A program made the translations under genes and the position numbers. DNA of 60,000 nucleotides. Origin: Branchiostoma floridae. Its lineage: Eukaryota > Chordata > Leptocardii > Amphioxiformes > Branchiostomatidae. The stretch spans positions 13,418,062 to 13,478,061 of the forward strand of contig NC_049995.1 of NCBI RefSeq assembly GCF_000003815.2, read 5' to 3'. The notes under the pieces were generated by a model, which was given only the letters and a program-made list of their open reading frames with translations, did not search any database and was not told the DNA's origin. Numbering within the stretch: the stretch's first letter is position 1; every line of letters starts with the position of its first letter. Shown here in pieces: positions 31,393 through 42,700 of the stretch.

Positions 31393-34390
31393 ATGGCCAC
31401 CGCGTTTCGTTCTACCCGCCGACTTCTTGCAACAGCAGCTCTGGTGGTGCTGATACAACTGCTCTCTATCGGTAAGTGAAATCTTCGTACGATAAGTTTA
31501 CCACAGCAAATTGGGGCGTGCGGTCGTCGCACGATTTTGATGCCATAGGATGTTCAAGCAGGCCGTGACAGAACCAACCATAAGGTAAAGAACACTTTGA
31601 AGGAAACATGCATGGTTGTCCCTAGCCTCTACCAGGCTCCGTGGATCGGTAGAATCATTATCCTTATTCGTGGTGAGGAAACGTACTCTTCTGGCCGGCT
31701 AACTCCCCTAGCGTACTATAGATTCTATTTGTCCAATTTCGACAATTAGACCACCGATCCACGAAGCCTGGTAGAGTCTAGGTTGTCCCCAAAACACACC
31801 GGAAGTTAGCAAGCGTACGACGACCGCGACCTTTGGGACCGTGTCCTTAAAGGCACTCGCAGCACAGTCGTACGAAATCAAATTGTCTTGTGACAGAGAA
31901 GATTGCCGTAGATTCTCGTCTTCATTCGGTTCTGTTTGGGCAAGGAGATCAGCCTCTTTGGTTTCAGCCTTTGTGAAAATCACAGGAAATAAAAATGTCA
32001 GGCGACGAAGATCACGACGTTGAATTAACGTATCAAAGAAGAATCACTCATGTCATAACGTAATCAGTTCAAGCTTTGATTTAAGTTTTAACACAGCCTC
32101 TGTTGACTGCCAACATTTACCTCAAAGGTATTTGAAGGCCGACAATTATTCCAGGTGTATGTGGGGAATTGAATATCTTATGAAATAGACACTCGGTCCT
32201 TGGATGCCTTGATAACATATAGTTAATCGTAATCAGCGTCAGTATGCAATTTTAACATCAGGAACGGGTGAAATTATAGTCATGGAACCGTATAAAAGCC
32301 ATAAGAAGGTAGGGAAAAATACCCTTCCTTAAACAGGTACTAACAGTTTTCAGATACGGTGTTTCAGACAATTCAGTCGTCTGACACAAAATGGCTTGCG
32401 GCGAAAGTTGTTTCGCCCCAATTGTTTTTGAAAATGCGAGAACAAAATTAATGGAGACTGTCTAGTCTAGCAACACTCACAAAATCAACAAGACAATTCA
32501 TAGATACATAGGTAAGGTTACCGCTCAAACAGTCGCTAACCGTATCCAAAACAGTAAGGCAGGTTGGTAAATAAGGTGTCAAATGTACTTACAAAACGTT
32601 TCAGTGTTTACAATCTTACATAAGCTGGATTTGATTGCTCAGAATAGCGCACTCGGAAAACAACTGTTGCTATAAACGATCATAAACTGCTTGTTCTAAG
32701 GATTAGCATGAAGTAAAAATACATAACGACATAGCAACAAGTACATATAGGTAGGTGAAGACACGTCCGCAAAACCCACTCACTTTTTACATAGACTTAC
32801 ACTTAAAGATATGATCATTAGCATGTATGGTCTATAAATATGAGGCAAGCATATACAAGATATGCTTTAAAAATATACTACTTCTAGTAATATGTGTATT
32901 TTCTTTGTTGAACTCTCGACTGAACATAAAGAAAAAGTAAAACTGCAGCTACGTTTCTACATAAATATTTGCGGCCATTCAAAACCGTCAGTAGGGCAAA
33001 GGGGAACTGTCAGACAAATACAAATACAATGTATATTTACCAGTGGGTTACCTACGCAATTCAGGGCTCAGCTCATAATAAGGTGTGGTCACACCTGCGT
33101 ATATATTTAAGTCCGTATGAGGCGCGCATGGGAGTATTTGCCTCCACCAGGCTCCACAGGTCGTTGGAAAAATAATAGAAATTGGACAAACGTAAACAGG
33201 TAACATGTCCGACGAGTTAGCTGGGTCGCTAACTATACTTTTCGGTCAGCTAACTCATCTGGCTTGTTATTTATCTGTATTTGTCCAATTTATACTATTT
33301 TTCTGTGGAGCCTGGTAGAGACTAAGAGCATTATACGCACCTCAAACGGACTTGAATATATACGCATGTGTGACCCCACCTATACCCTTTTAGTGACCCG
33401 CAGAGCGCGACCTTATAGACAAAGACACGCCCGTTCCTTGTAACTTGATAGCTTGCGTGTATTTGTCTCAGAAAATATCCGGTTTCTCGTCATAACAAAG
33501 GGGACACATTCCGACACAAACAGCCAATGTTGACGTACTAACGGAGTGATATTGTCAAGCACCTACCTCGATAGAAATTATAAAGATTGATTGGCAATAT
33601 TGGCGAAGTTCGCAGGAAAATGATAAGGATGTAAATGGTTTGACATATAGTATTAAATAGTCTTCGGGCATCAGAAACTGCAGCAAGATGTCCCTAATCA
33701 ATATAAAAGCATGATAGGTACATTTTTTCAATAGGTACATTTTTCTCAATGCTACATCGTTATTGTTGTTTCTTGTTTATCAATATAACATGGTAAAATT
33801 CCAATTGTTTATGTAAGTCTCATTCAACACGAACAAATTGCTTACCTCTAATTTCCGGTGGCACATCCGTCGACCTTCGTCAGGATTTGATTCACTTACT
33901 CTGAGCACGTGACCTAGAGACACGAGACTCACGTAAAGACAAGTCGTCTTGCAAACGGTCTCGGCCCCGTGTCTGGTTTTTATTGTTCATCTACTAATAT
34001 TTGTTTATATATCTTTGCAGGCACAACGTCGGCACAAACGACTGCAGCCCCCACCGCTGCACCGGTGACTGACATTCGGTACGAAGTTGTGCTGACGTTT
34101 GAGGCCATTTCCATCTGGGCTACCATCCTGATGTTGACCATGCTGGTGGCTGATGCAAGCAGTAAGTACACACACTGTGACACAGACACACACGCACGCA
34201 CACACACGCACGCACGCACGCACACACACACACACGCACACACACACACATACACACACACACACACACACAGAAGCAACACACACACACATAGACACAT
34301 ACAAATACAGACACACACAAAGACACACAAACACACACACATACACAGACAGACACACACACACACAAACACAGACACACACACACACAT

Positions 34391-34427
<37 letters not shown>

Positions 34428-37400
34428 GACACACACACATACACACAAAAACACACACACATATATACACAAACACCTACACACACACACACACGCACAC
34501 ACTCACGCACTTTTAACTTGTTTGGAGTTGTTAGATTATTTATTACTATGTTCGACTATTTACGATTTATGTGGTGTGAATTGTAAGCTCATGTTCATTG
34601 ATCATGATTTGTTGTAAATTGATCCAGGATCCCTCGGAAATCAGTTGATAAACAACTTAAGGGACGGCCTTTAATAATTAGTGAATCAAGTAATGAAAAC
34701 AATAGATAAATTGATGAATAATTACATAACTTCTCTTGCAGTGAACTTCACCGCTGTGAAATACGTGGCCATTATTGGTCCTATCATCAATATGCTGCTT
34801 TGCGCGGTCCCCATGATTTTGGCCCCGATCTCACCTAACAACGGATCCAGTAAGTAAAGTTATCTTTAGGATTTATTACCTTCACCAAGAAGGTTATATT
34901 TTCGGATATGGCAAGATGTTGTTTCTCTATATGTAGGTCAACAGCATATAACTGAGAATGAATTTTCATGATATATGGAATTTTAGCTATAGTAGCGGTT
35001 GCGGAAGGAAGGTCGAGTTCGAAAATGGTTGGCGTAGCACTTTCCGTCGGCACTGCAACGGGCCAAGTGTGTGTATTCGTGTGTTTGCGGACAGCATAAC
35101 TCGAGTTGCGGATGGTTTTGCATGATATTTGGTGAAAAGGTAGAGGTTGGAAAAAGAAAGGTCAAGTTCGATGATGGGCCTCTTAGCGGCAAGTTACGGT
35201 ACTGCAGGGGAGGATTCTATTTATGTTTTTTTTTAGCTTTATTACGTTTGAAAAGAAGTCACTGTTAGATGAAAATTCCATCAATATGAATTTAGATAAA
35301 CCTTTGATTGTGAAGAATATCTGTTCCTACATTTTCAGTATAACAAAGAAGCGAGAAGAATTCGAATTCACTTAGTACAACAGGGTTTTGTGTTGGTAGA
35401 TACTGTATATATTTCATGTATCTGCCAATTGTTGTTTTGTTGCGACTTGTACTCAACCCAGTGGGTATGTATGTACAATTAAGGTCTTCATTAATTCATT
35501 CGTTAACCATTCTTATTTCCGTTTTATCTGTTTTAGATCAGCAGGGTGGGTTCACCGTCATCATGGTCCAGTCTACCGTCTGTGCTGTTCTGAGTTTCTT
35601 CGCGGCATTTTCCGGGTTTAAGGCCAGGCAGTACATCGGTAAGTGTCGGAACCTAATTATTATGTAAGATAAACTTGTTTATTGTACAACAATTGTTATA
35701 AACTTATACAACAGTGTACGTTTAGTATAGGATGAGAATGTTTTTACTATCATGGGAGAAATGTATACGTTAACGGTTATGGACGCTCTTTAATATGTTT
35801 TTTTCTATGTATACCATGCAGGGATTGTCACTTGTCACTTGCAATTGAGTCATATGTTGAATATAACACATCACTGTGCCTTGTATAAAATAAATTGTAC
35901 AGCTTAGAATCTGCCACGTGTAGAGTGTACTTACTTTGGCCTTAAGTCCATCCTTTAGAAGTAGATATTTTAGACTAATGCAACTATAGCCAATCCTATA
36001 GAGCTTGTTGTCTTAAGAATAATGTACACTAAACTTTGACTTGTATTTGACAGGTGAATGTACTCCAACAAACGGATACGGCATGCCGCAGGGAACTCTG
36101 TCTCTGCTCTGCACCGTCGGGCTGATGCCTGCCATCGCTGGGACCTGCATCTCTGCACTCAGCGTCGCGGAAGGTAAGGCTAGAAACAAAAATATAGTTT
36201 TTATTGAAATAGTTAAACTGTAATATCCAACACAAAAATTGGACTCACCCAAATTTTCGACTGATCAGCTCCAGTCTTTGTCAAGGAATGAACAATCCAC
36301 TGCTGTCGTGACGTCAGATTATGCAGATAGAACACGTGGATCAGTAAGCAGTGGATCATAGGTTGCAGGAAGTCTATGGCGCCCACCGTCTCTGCTAACT
36401 GAGTCACGTGTTCTATCTACATAACGTGACGTCACGACAGCAGTGGATTGTTCATTCCTTGACAAAGACTGGTGCTGTTCAGTCCAATTTTTGTGTTGGA
36501 TATTACAGTTTAACTATTTCAATAATGACTTCTACCAACACAGATGAACATTTAAGTTAAGAATATAGTTTATATTTATTTATTTGCAAATTCATGCCCT
36601 AAGGCTAATTGTAATGGTACAGACAGAAAAAAAAGTAACAAGTGTCTATTCTATACAGCTATCTGATGTTCCATACCACCAATACAGTTTGTAACTCGTA
36701 CTTTCCAGGTTACCAGTGGCCCGGTATTATCGTTGGCTCCATCTTCACGGGTCTGATGACGGCAAACATCATCTGGTATACCACACGCGCTCTGACCGGG
36801 AAGAACAGAATCGCCAAAGGTAAAGCAATGCATGCATATAGTCTTCATCTGTAGTACTGTGTGATAGCGTTTAATACATTATATAACCTCATCCATATTC
36901 CTAGCTATCTGTACTCATTGGCGAAAGTTGTTGGGGTAGCTAGGTCTGTAACAAGAATGGGCTATTCGCGATTTTTAACCGGGAAGGTTTTTATGACCCC
37001 AGCACACACAAAACCGGTCCCCCCCCCCCCCCCCCCACCCTCCCCAACAACTTTCGCCAATGCCCACAGGCACGCGGCGCGGTAGCAGCTGGTTAATAAT
37101 AATATATTACACCGAAGGACCCGTCATACGAATTGGCAACTTTGTTTTAAAATTTGACCATGTAATTGATAATTCTATGTTGTTGTTTTTACAGTTGGTG
37201 AGGGTACAAATGATGTCAGGTAAGCACAAACATCATGTGGAATTTCAAACCTGCTTGTTTTGGCACTTGTACACTTTAAATCGTATCTGTAGAGATTGAA
37301 AATCACGAAGTAAAATGAAATTTTGTAGCTGCATAATTTTTGTGCTTACCTAGCTTCAGACAGAATCCGGCTATGTTTAAATTCTTTTTGGTTATCAAAA

Positions 37401-37568
37401 GATATCATGGTGATTCTTTTTCTTAGCTCGCAACAATTAGTACAAACTATTGTCACTCTAATCTGATGAAATGTTGATATAGTAGACAAAAATTGCAAGC
37501 ATACATGTATCACAAATTTAACCATTTTTCAATATTGTTTTTCCTACAGCATGAAAGCTCAGTATTAG
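31393..37568 (+). CDS. Gene B: signal peptide plus five-helix membrane protein
   Basis: Exons 31393-31471, 34021-34161, 34742-34849, 35537-35638, 36054-36173, 36709-36819, 37195-37219 and 37550-37568 (TAG) give 234 residues. Introns 1-6 are phase 1 and the last is phase 2. Residues 1-27 are a basic-then-hydrophobic signal peptide (RRLLATAALVVLIQLLSIG). Residues 28-45 are a short Thr/Ala/Pro stub (TTSAQTTAAPTAAP), shorter than in C and D. Helices lie near 47-70, 77-103, 114-136, 156-180 and 188-210, one per exon. NGS after helix 2 is a glycosylation sequon on the predicted outer side. Conserved words are YVAIIGP, SFFAAFSGF, GLMPAIAGT, YQWPGII and WYTTRA. The tail is short and ends MKAQY. The start is fixed by the AAAAATGGCC context shared with C and D. 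No known family recognised; function unknown. Confidence 0.88.
31620..31783. mobile_element. Short TIR element, family 2, copy 1
   Basis: Left end CCTAGCCTCTACCAGGCTCC plus GTGGATCGGT pairs with right end ACCGATCCAC-GAAGCCTGGTAGAGTCTAGG, with one or two mismatches. It is about 164 bp and non-coding. A second copy lies at 33140-33323 in the same intron. Confidence 0.8.
33140..33323. mobile_element. Short TIR element, family 2, copy 2
   Basis: Left end GCCTCCACCAGGCTCCACAG pairs with right end CTGTGGAGCCTGGTAGAGAC. An inner pair of AATTGGACAAA/TTTGTCCAATTT words and AGCTAACT/AGTTAGCT words extends the fold-back. Same family as 31620-31783. Confidence 0.8.
33838..33970. promoter_or_regulatory. 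Intron block conserved between genes B and C
   Basis: About 130 bases just upstream of exon 2 (GGTGGCACATCCGTCGACCT, CAGGATTTGATTCACTTAC, GTGACCTAGAGACAC) are nearly identical to gene C at about 43708-43835. CACGTG (E-box) is at 33906-33911 here and 43774-43779 in C. It could be a shared intronic control element, or simply sequence left from recent duplication. Confidence 0.45.
34165..34510. repeat. (CA)n-rich microsatellite in gene B intron 2
   Basis: An imperfect CACA array of about 340 bases with ACGC, ACAG and ACAT interruptions, starting just 4 bases after the exon 2 donor. It makes long spurious open frames on both strands. Confidence 0.95.
35283..35373 (+). pseudogene. LINE ORF2 C-terminal fragment in gene B intron 3
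   Basis: Reads MNLDKPLIVKNICSYIF, then ITKKREEFEFT and a stop. The same protein end is present on the minus strand in gene C (46780-47019: MNLDKPLLIKHICSYIF, ITKKREEVEIT). It resembles the extreme C terminus of a non-LTR retrotransposon polyprotein. It is truncated and dead. Confidence 0.6.
36201..36525. mobile_element. 325-bp fold-back element in gene B intron 5
   Basis: Left end TTATTGAAATAGTTAAACTG and right end CAGTTTAACTATTTCAATAA are exact complements. The two halves pair over most of about 130 bases each, with further words TGACGTCA, GACAGCAGTGGATTGTTCAT and AGAACACGTG present in both arms. The transcript would form a very long hairpin. It starts 27 bases past the exon 5 donor. Confidence 0.85.
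36917..37061. mobile_element. 145-bp TIR element with poly-C tract, gene B intron 6
   Basis: Arms ATTGGCGAAAGTTGTTGGGG (36917-36936) and its exact complement (37042-37061) enclose about 105 bases containing a run of about 17 C. No coding capacity. Confidence 0.75.
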
Positions 37569-37634
37569 TGAGACAAGAAGGTGACGAAGGAAAAGAGACG
37601 AAGAAACGAAGTCAACATCCATAGATATATCGAT

Positions 37635-37850
37635 GCAGTAATATCGCCGCGCTCTCTCTGCGACCTAAAGTTTGCAACATCGCTCAAAGAATTCTATAGC
37701 AAAGAAACGAATCTTTTTACACTTTGCGTGTTGTGTTGTCTTCTCAGTCCCACTTTTACGTTTTGTATGATATACCCAGTATGAAAGCAAAGGTTAGGCA
37801 TATCCTATTTAGGTCGCAGTGAGAGCTCAGCGCGATCGCCGTTTGGTGGA
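37635..37850 (-). mobile_element. Interspersed repeat inserted in gene B 3' UTR
   Basis: A segment bounded by GCGATCG/CGCCG-type and CTGCGACCTAAA words, with ACGTTTTGTATGATATACCCA inside. The same repeat is present in opposite orientation in gene D intron 3 at about 54090-54305 (GCGATCGCGCTGCGCTCTCA, CTGCGACCTAAATAGGATAT, GGGTATATCATACAAAACGT). Its ends look like inverted GCTCTC-CTGCGACCTAAA repeats. Confidence 0.65.
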
Positions 37851-38173
37851 AAGGGGGCCTTTAGATCTATCACCCATGATCATCACACAATCTCCCACTG
37901 TCAGAGGTTGATCTGGTCTCCTCCACTGGAGTCTGGGTACCATCCGGAATGTAGTTCGCTCCAGCGTTTATATACACTATATAGTCCCTAAGTGCCCCTG
38001 TATATTTTCTAAGTTAAAATTTTTACCAGCACGTTCATTCTATCATAGCATACATTTTTACACGGTCGTACCTTCGTGTTAAATATAAAGCCACTGTTGT
38101 AAATATATGTATGTATGTATCATTGTTTTGGTAGTGCGTTGTACTAGAATGATATGTACCCATTAGCTATTAC

Positions 38174-38179
38174 AATAAA
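38174..38179 (+). promoter_or_regulatory. Poly(A) signal of gene B
   Basis: AATAAA 606 bases past the stop, inside a block (GGTAG-ATGA-TA-CC-TTAGCT) that aligns with the gene C end near 49430-49495. This supports both as the family's 3' ends. Confidence 0.6.
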
Positions 38180-38449
38180 ATTGAGCTACACTTTTCAAAA
38201 GACATTGTAAAACAGATGAATAAACTTCACATGCTTCAAATGTCCGTTCGTGTTTTATTTATCAAAAGAAGACATAAAAGTATTCTTTCTTATATTGCCA
38301 TTAATGTCTAGTATATAAGAACTAGGCTAAGCGTTAAACTTAAAAGGCTTTTAAGGAGGAAAGACTTTTTTAGAATTAAAGACATAAAACATTCTACCAT
38401 TCTATCATATTTTAGTTTGTTTGAACATTTATTTATTCATTAGAAGCTC

Positions 38450-38480
38450 AAAGCGGCCTGCTCGGCCAGCAGGCCGCTTT
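38450..38480. repeat. Strong GC-rich hairpin downstream of gene B
   Basis: A 13-bp perfect stem (AAAGCGGCCTGCT and its complement) around CGGCC. It resembles a bacterial terminator in shape, but in this genome it is more likely part of a repeat end. It lies about 270 bases past the gene B poly(A) signal. Confidence 0.75.
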
Positions 38481-39256
38481 TCATTGAGGTCATGAGGGAG
38501 GTAAAATATAACAGAGATACAGATTACATTGACTAACTAATAAATCTATCAACATATATTGTTAAGTCATGTTCATACAAACATAGGAGTACGGAGTACC
38601 AGTACATAACTCTGACTGTTACACGGCATGGCAAAAACTTGTGAAATTATATTTACATTATGTCAATATGTTTCTCTAGGTAAGTTATAAAATAGCGGCT
38701 AGATCAGCCCATAATGATCTAATATTGCATAACACCCACTGTTCGTGCCTGATAGCTGCCGTCATTAATATCACCAGTAAGTTACATTTCTGCTACATCT
38801 TATGATGTAAGATGTCTATGGGTATGGTTTCGATTGGAAACGCTATTTTCTGTATTTTGAGGGGCAAATTTTGCCGGCTTAATCGGTGAAAAAGGTTTTT
38901 GTAGGCAACGCCAACGCTCCCCAATACATTTACACAATGTCCAGCACTATACGCGAGGTTTGGGAAAATTTAGAATCTGGTCCCCTTGAAACACAATTTC
39001 CTGCATTTTCTGGGCCAAATTGACGGTGGATTAGCTAGGTTTATTAAATTTCTATTGGCAAAAAAAATCACAAGGGTTTCAGCTTGATTCCCCCCCCCCC
39101 CCGACATATATTATCATATTCTTTTGCCGCTGCCACTGACTGAAAGCACAAGCTCTATTCATGACCTCTGGGTCAAAGGGCATTCAAATGTATTGCACGG
39201 TCAACTGACTGCCAGCCCGTCAAACCGGGGCTTTTGGCAAATCCCCCCGATCAACG

Positions 39257-39657
39257 CGTTCCATAGCAACAGCGTATCACAGCTCTATGGGATGAAACCC
39301 GATCCACACTTCGTCATAGCAACGACCTATCACAGATCTATAGGATGAAACCTGATCCACGCGTCTTCAAAATGACCTACTGTAAATGTATTTAAGTTCG
39401 CGGAGATTTAATTTCGCAGTAGCGGGAAAATGGACTTTTCGCAGTGGTTTTAATTTCGCGGTAGCACCATGCTCTGTTGTCTCTTACTGCCATGGAAAAC
39501 TGTTCGCGGTGGTTTTAAGTTCACGGTGAAGCAGCCACCGCGAACATTAAAGCACCGCGAAAGTTTCTGCATTTACAGTATTTGACGTGAAGGGAGGCGG
39601 GCGTGGCTGTGTTTGAGTGTTTGTGCCTTCCGTTCGTTTATGCGGTAGGTATTTAAG
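39257..39657 (+). promoter_or_regulatory. Gene C promoter, split by a transposon
   Basis: X-box-like CGTTCCATAGCAAC (39257-39270) and TTCGTCATAGCAAC (39310-39323) sit in repeats (GATGAAACC-GATCCAC) shared with gene D. Then come a 199-bp TIR insertion (39380-39578), TTTGACGTGAAGG, GGCGGGCGTGGC and the TATA-like TATTTAAG (39650-39657), 99 bases before the start codon. The AP-1 site of B and D (TGACTCA) is missing, in what looks like a 20-base deletion. Confidence 0.65.
39380..39578. mobile_element. TIR element inside gene C promoter
   Basis: Ends CTGTAAATG...TTCGCGG and CCGCGAA...CATTTACAG are inverted repeats, flanked by TA at 39378-39379 and 39579-39580. Inner words GCGGTGGTTTTAA recur. Compared with gene D (GACGTATTTGACGT), the insertion falls at the TA between two GACGT-type half sites. 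Confidence 0.85.
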
Positions 39658-39755
39658 AACCACCCAAACTGTCAGGGGACACTGCCAGGTGAATCCACGC
39701 ACAGGTCAAGGAACTTACCTCAGACCGGGTTTGGTGATTAAAAAAACGAGCAAAA

Positions 39756-42700
39756 ATGGCCGCCACGTTTCGCCGACTCCTTGCGACAGCAGCTCTGCTG
39801 GTGCTGATACAACTCCTCTCCATCGGTGAGTTACAGTCTTCGTTAAATCAACGTCAGAAGATTTAATCATATCATAAAGACAGGTAAATGTCGTAAATGT
39901 CCTCCATACTGTACACGCCCTCCGGGGAAGTGAGAAAAAAATCTTAAGGGCATGTTGTAATCTCCAGGCAGATCCTACGGTAGCATTTAGAATATAGTAT
40001 CAAAAGCTGGCAGAGGAGTGAAGCCGGCCTAGGAATGTGTTTACCTACATGGCAAATGTTCACCTCTTGGCTGACTACATTCCTTCGCCAGTTTGGTACT
40101 ATCTTATGCCATCGTTTGCGCCCTGGATGGATTGCCCCAACACTAAGGGGTGTTACCCAGTATTTACACATAAACAAGAACAAGAATCGTAAGATCTGCT
40201 TGGACATTAGGCATGTTGGTCATGGTGCCGAAGCATTGCTGGCCTGAGTCCTGTCAACGGAATCCAGGATTCCATGTTGTTTCCCCATCCAAACCGGGGT
40301 CTAATGGACTGACAAAGCTGTGTTGTCGGCCTTTAGGGCTTTGGTCGCCGAGGGAACCGACATGAACCGACCCAGGATTAGCCCTTAGTTGGGCAGCCCT
40401 GGCTGGTAAATAAATAAACCGACTTGAAGTGTCCTTGTGATTTGGGCACTGTCACAAACATCGTACGATCGGGAATTGGGGAATTTCTTTTGACAGCCAT
40501 GCACATGTCCTGCAAAGTCCAGCTGTCTTTCGACACGAAATGCTGATTCTTGTCGGTGGTTGGCTCTGCCAAAGCCTGCCTGAGAATGCCATGGCGTCAA
40601 AATCGTACGACGATCGCACGAACTATGTGACCGCACCCTTCGCAACTATTGTTAACCTCCTAGCAAGCAAGGCTGAGAGAGGGGACCCCGCCCCGATTGT
40701 CGCTGTAAACATCTGAAATAGCTGTCCGAATAAGGGGGCGGTCAGATAGGTCGTGCTATCGTCATACGGTTTTGATGCCATGGGATTTTCAAGCAGAGCA
40801 AGCCACCGACATGGATCCAAAACAGCATTTTTTGTACCAAGACAATTGAAATTTGCAGTTTTGTCCTACAAAATGCCCGAAGTTAGCGATCGTACGTAGG
40901 ACGAAATCCTGACGATCGCACGACCTATGTCACCACGCCCTTACTATGAGCCAACCTAAAAGAGGAACAGATAATGATTTAAATTCTGCTTGAGAAACTA
41001 GGTTTGTCACGAAATGGCGTGCGACTGCCTGCGGGCGATATTTGCGATGTCTCGCTCTAATTATTTTTGGAAATACGAGAACAACATATTTCTGGAGACT
41101 TGTCCTGCAACTTTCACAACACAGTATGAATGATCTCAAACACAGCCGCTCACTGTATCCACAGCAGTGAGGCTGCTCGGTAAATAATCTGACTAATGTA
41201 CAAATAAAAACGATTCAGTATTTACAATCTTACGTAAGCCGGATTTGATTGCTCAGAATAGCGCATTAGAGAAACAATATTATTGTCGCTAAGAACTGTT
41301 TGGTTTACAGATGAAGTTAAAGTACATAACGACATTATAACAAGCTCATATAGGTAGGTGATACATGTCCATAAAATCCACTGACTTTCTTACTTAAAAT
41401 CAAATTTATGATATTATGACATATTGTTTATACAGACGAGACTACAAGAGTGTTGCTTTAGAAAATATACGCATTTTCTTTGTTATCTCCGGAATAATTA
41501 AACATAAACGAAAAATCGTCAGCTACGTTTCTAAATATTAAACATTTGCGGCCATTCAATACCGTCAGTTTGGCAAAGTTGAAATGTTAGACAAATATAT
41601 TGTATGTACCAGTGGGTTCCCTACGTAATTACGGCTCACCGCGTACCCTTCAGTGACCCGTAGAGCGCGTCCTTATAGACAAAGGCACGCCCGTTCCTTG
41701 TAACTTTTGATACCTTGCGTATATTTGTATCCGAAAATATCCCTCCAAAGGGGACATAAGAAGAGACTTAACCCGCAAGCCCCACCCAGACTCCGATAAG
41801 AGCTTGCTGTCTAAAACCTATATACATGTACTAGCAGATTGATATCGTGAAGCGCCTACCTTGATAGAAAACACAATTATTAGTCTGTGACCAGACCCTC
41901 TGGTCGACAGACTTTTAGTTTTGTCACGTTTACGCGCGTTCGCAGCTGTATCTGTATGTTCCCGTTGTCTGAATTCTATGTGGTTTGGCAGGTCCTTTGT
42001 ACTGAGGTTGACGATGATGCACGTGAACTTTTTTTTGCGGCAGGTGGTTTTATTATGGATTTTATAAAAATAACACCCCTACAATTTGTTCGTCTTGCGG
42101 TGTTTTGGTCCAGATCCTCTGTATGTGGGTCATGGTGTCATTGGAATTTGTCAAGCAGATGCGTGGTGTTACCTGATCGTCAAAGTTATTCGCGTTCGCA
42201 TCGGTATCTGCATCTTCCCGTTGTCGCATACGTACGTTGTTTGGCAGGTCATCTGCACTGAGGTTGACGATGATGCACGTTGTTTTTTTTTGTTTTTTTT
42301 TGCGGCAGTTGGTTTTATTAGGGACGCAATAAAAATAACACCCCTACAAAATGTTCATCTTTCGGTGTATTAGTCCAGATCCCCTGTATATGGGTCATGC
42401 TGTAATTGAGATATTGCAAGCAGATGCGTGATGTTCTCTGGTCGTCAATGTAACGCGCGTTCGCATCTATATCTGCATGTTCCCGTTGTCGCATACGTTT
42501 GTGGTTTGGCAGGTTCTCTACACATAGTTGGACGATGATGCAAGGTGTTTTATTTTTTCGGCAGCTGTTTTTATTATGTATGTAATAATTTCAGAAATCA
42601 CCCCTGCAAATTGTACGTTTCACAGTGTATTGGCCCATGTCTGCATATGGTGCCCGTTGAGGTAATTGGGTATAGTTAAGCAGATGCGCGATATGTGCAA

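Larger units (their letters stand above)
31472..34020. other. Gene B intron 1
   Basis: Contains two TIR elements (about 31620-31783 and 33140-33323) and segments conserved in gene C intron 1 (about 33394-33485 and 33838-33970). No exon seen. Confidence 0.7.
37569..39755. other. Gene B 3' UTR, intergenic DNA and gene C upstream region
   Basis: Sequence right after the stop (AAGAAGGTGACGAAGG...) matches the post-stop sequence of C and D. It is followed by a repeat insertion (about 37635-37850), a poly(A) signal (38174-38179), a strong hairpin (38450-38480) and the gene C promoter (from about 39255). No other gene seen. Confidence 0.65.

Noticed and set aside
33980-34617. Long frames on both strands rich in Thr/His or Cys/Val
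   Set aside because: They translate the CACA microsatellite; only the first part of the plus frame (34021-34161) is real exon 2 of gene B.
38450-38480. Bacterial-type terminator
   Set aside because: The hairpin fits in shape, but the context is a spliced animal gene with poly(A) signals, so it is listed as a repeat hairpin.
41887-42373. Frames of 124 and 95 codons
   Set aside because: They repeat in step with the 260-bp tandem array and have no start or splice context.
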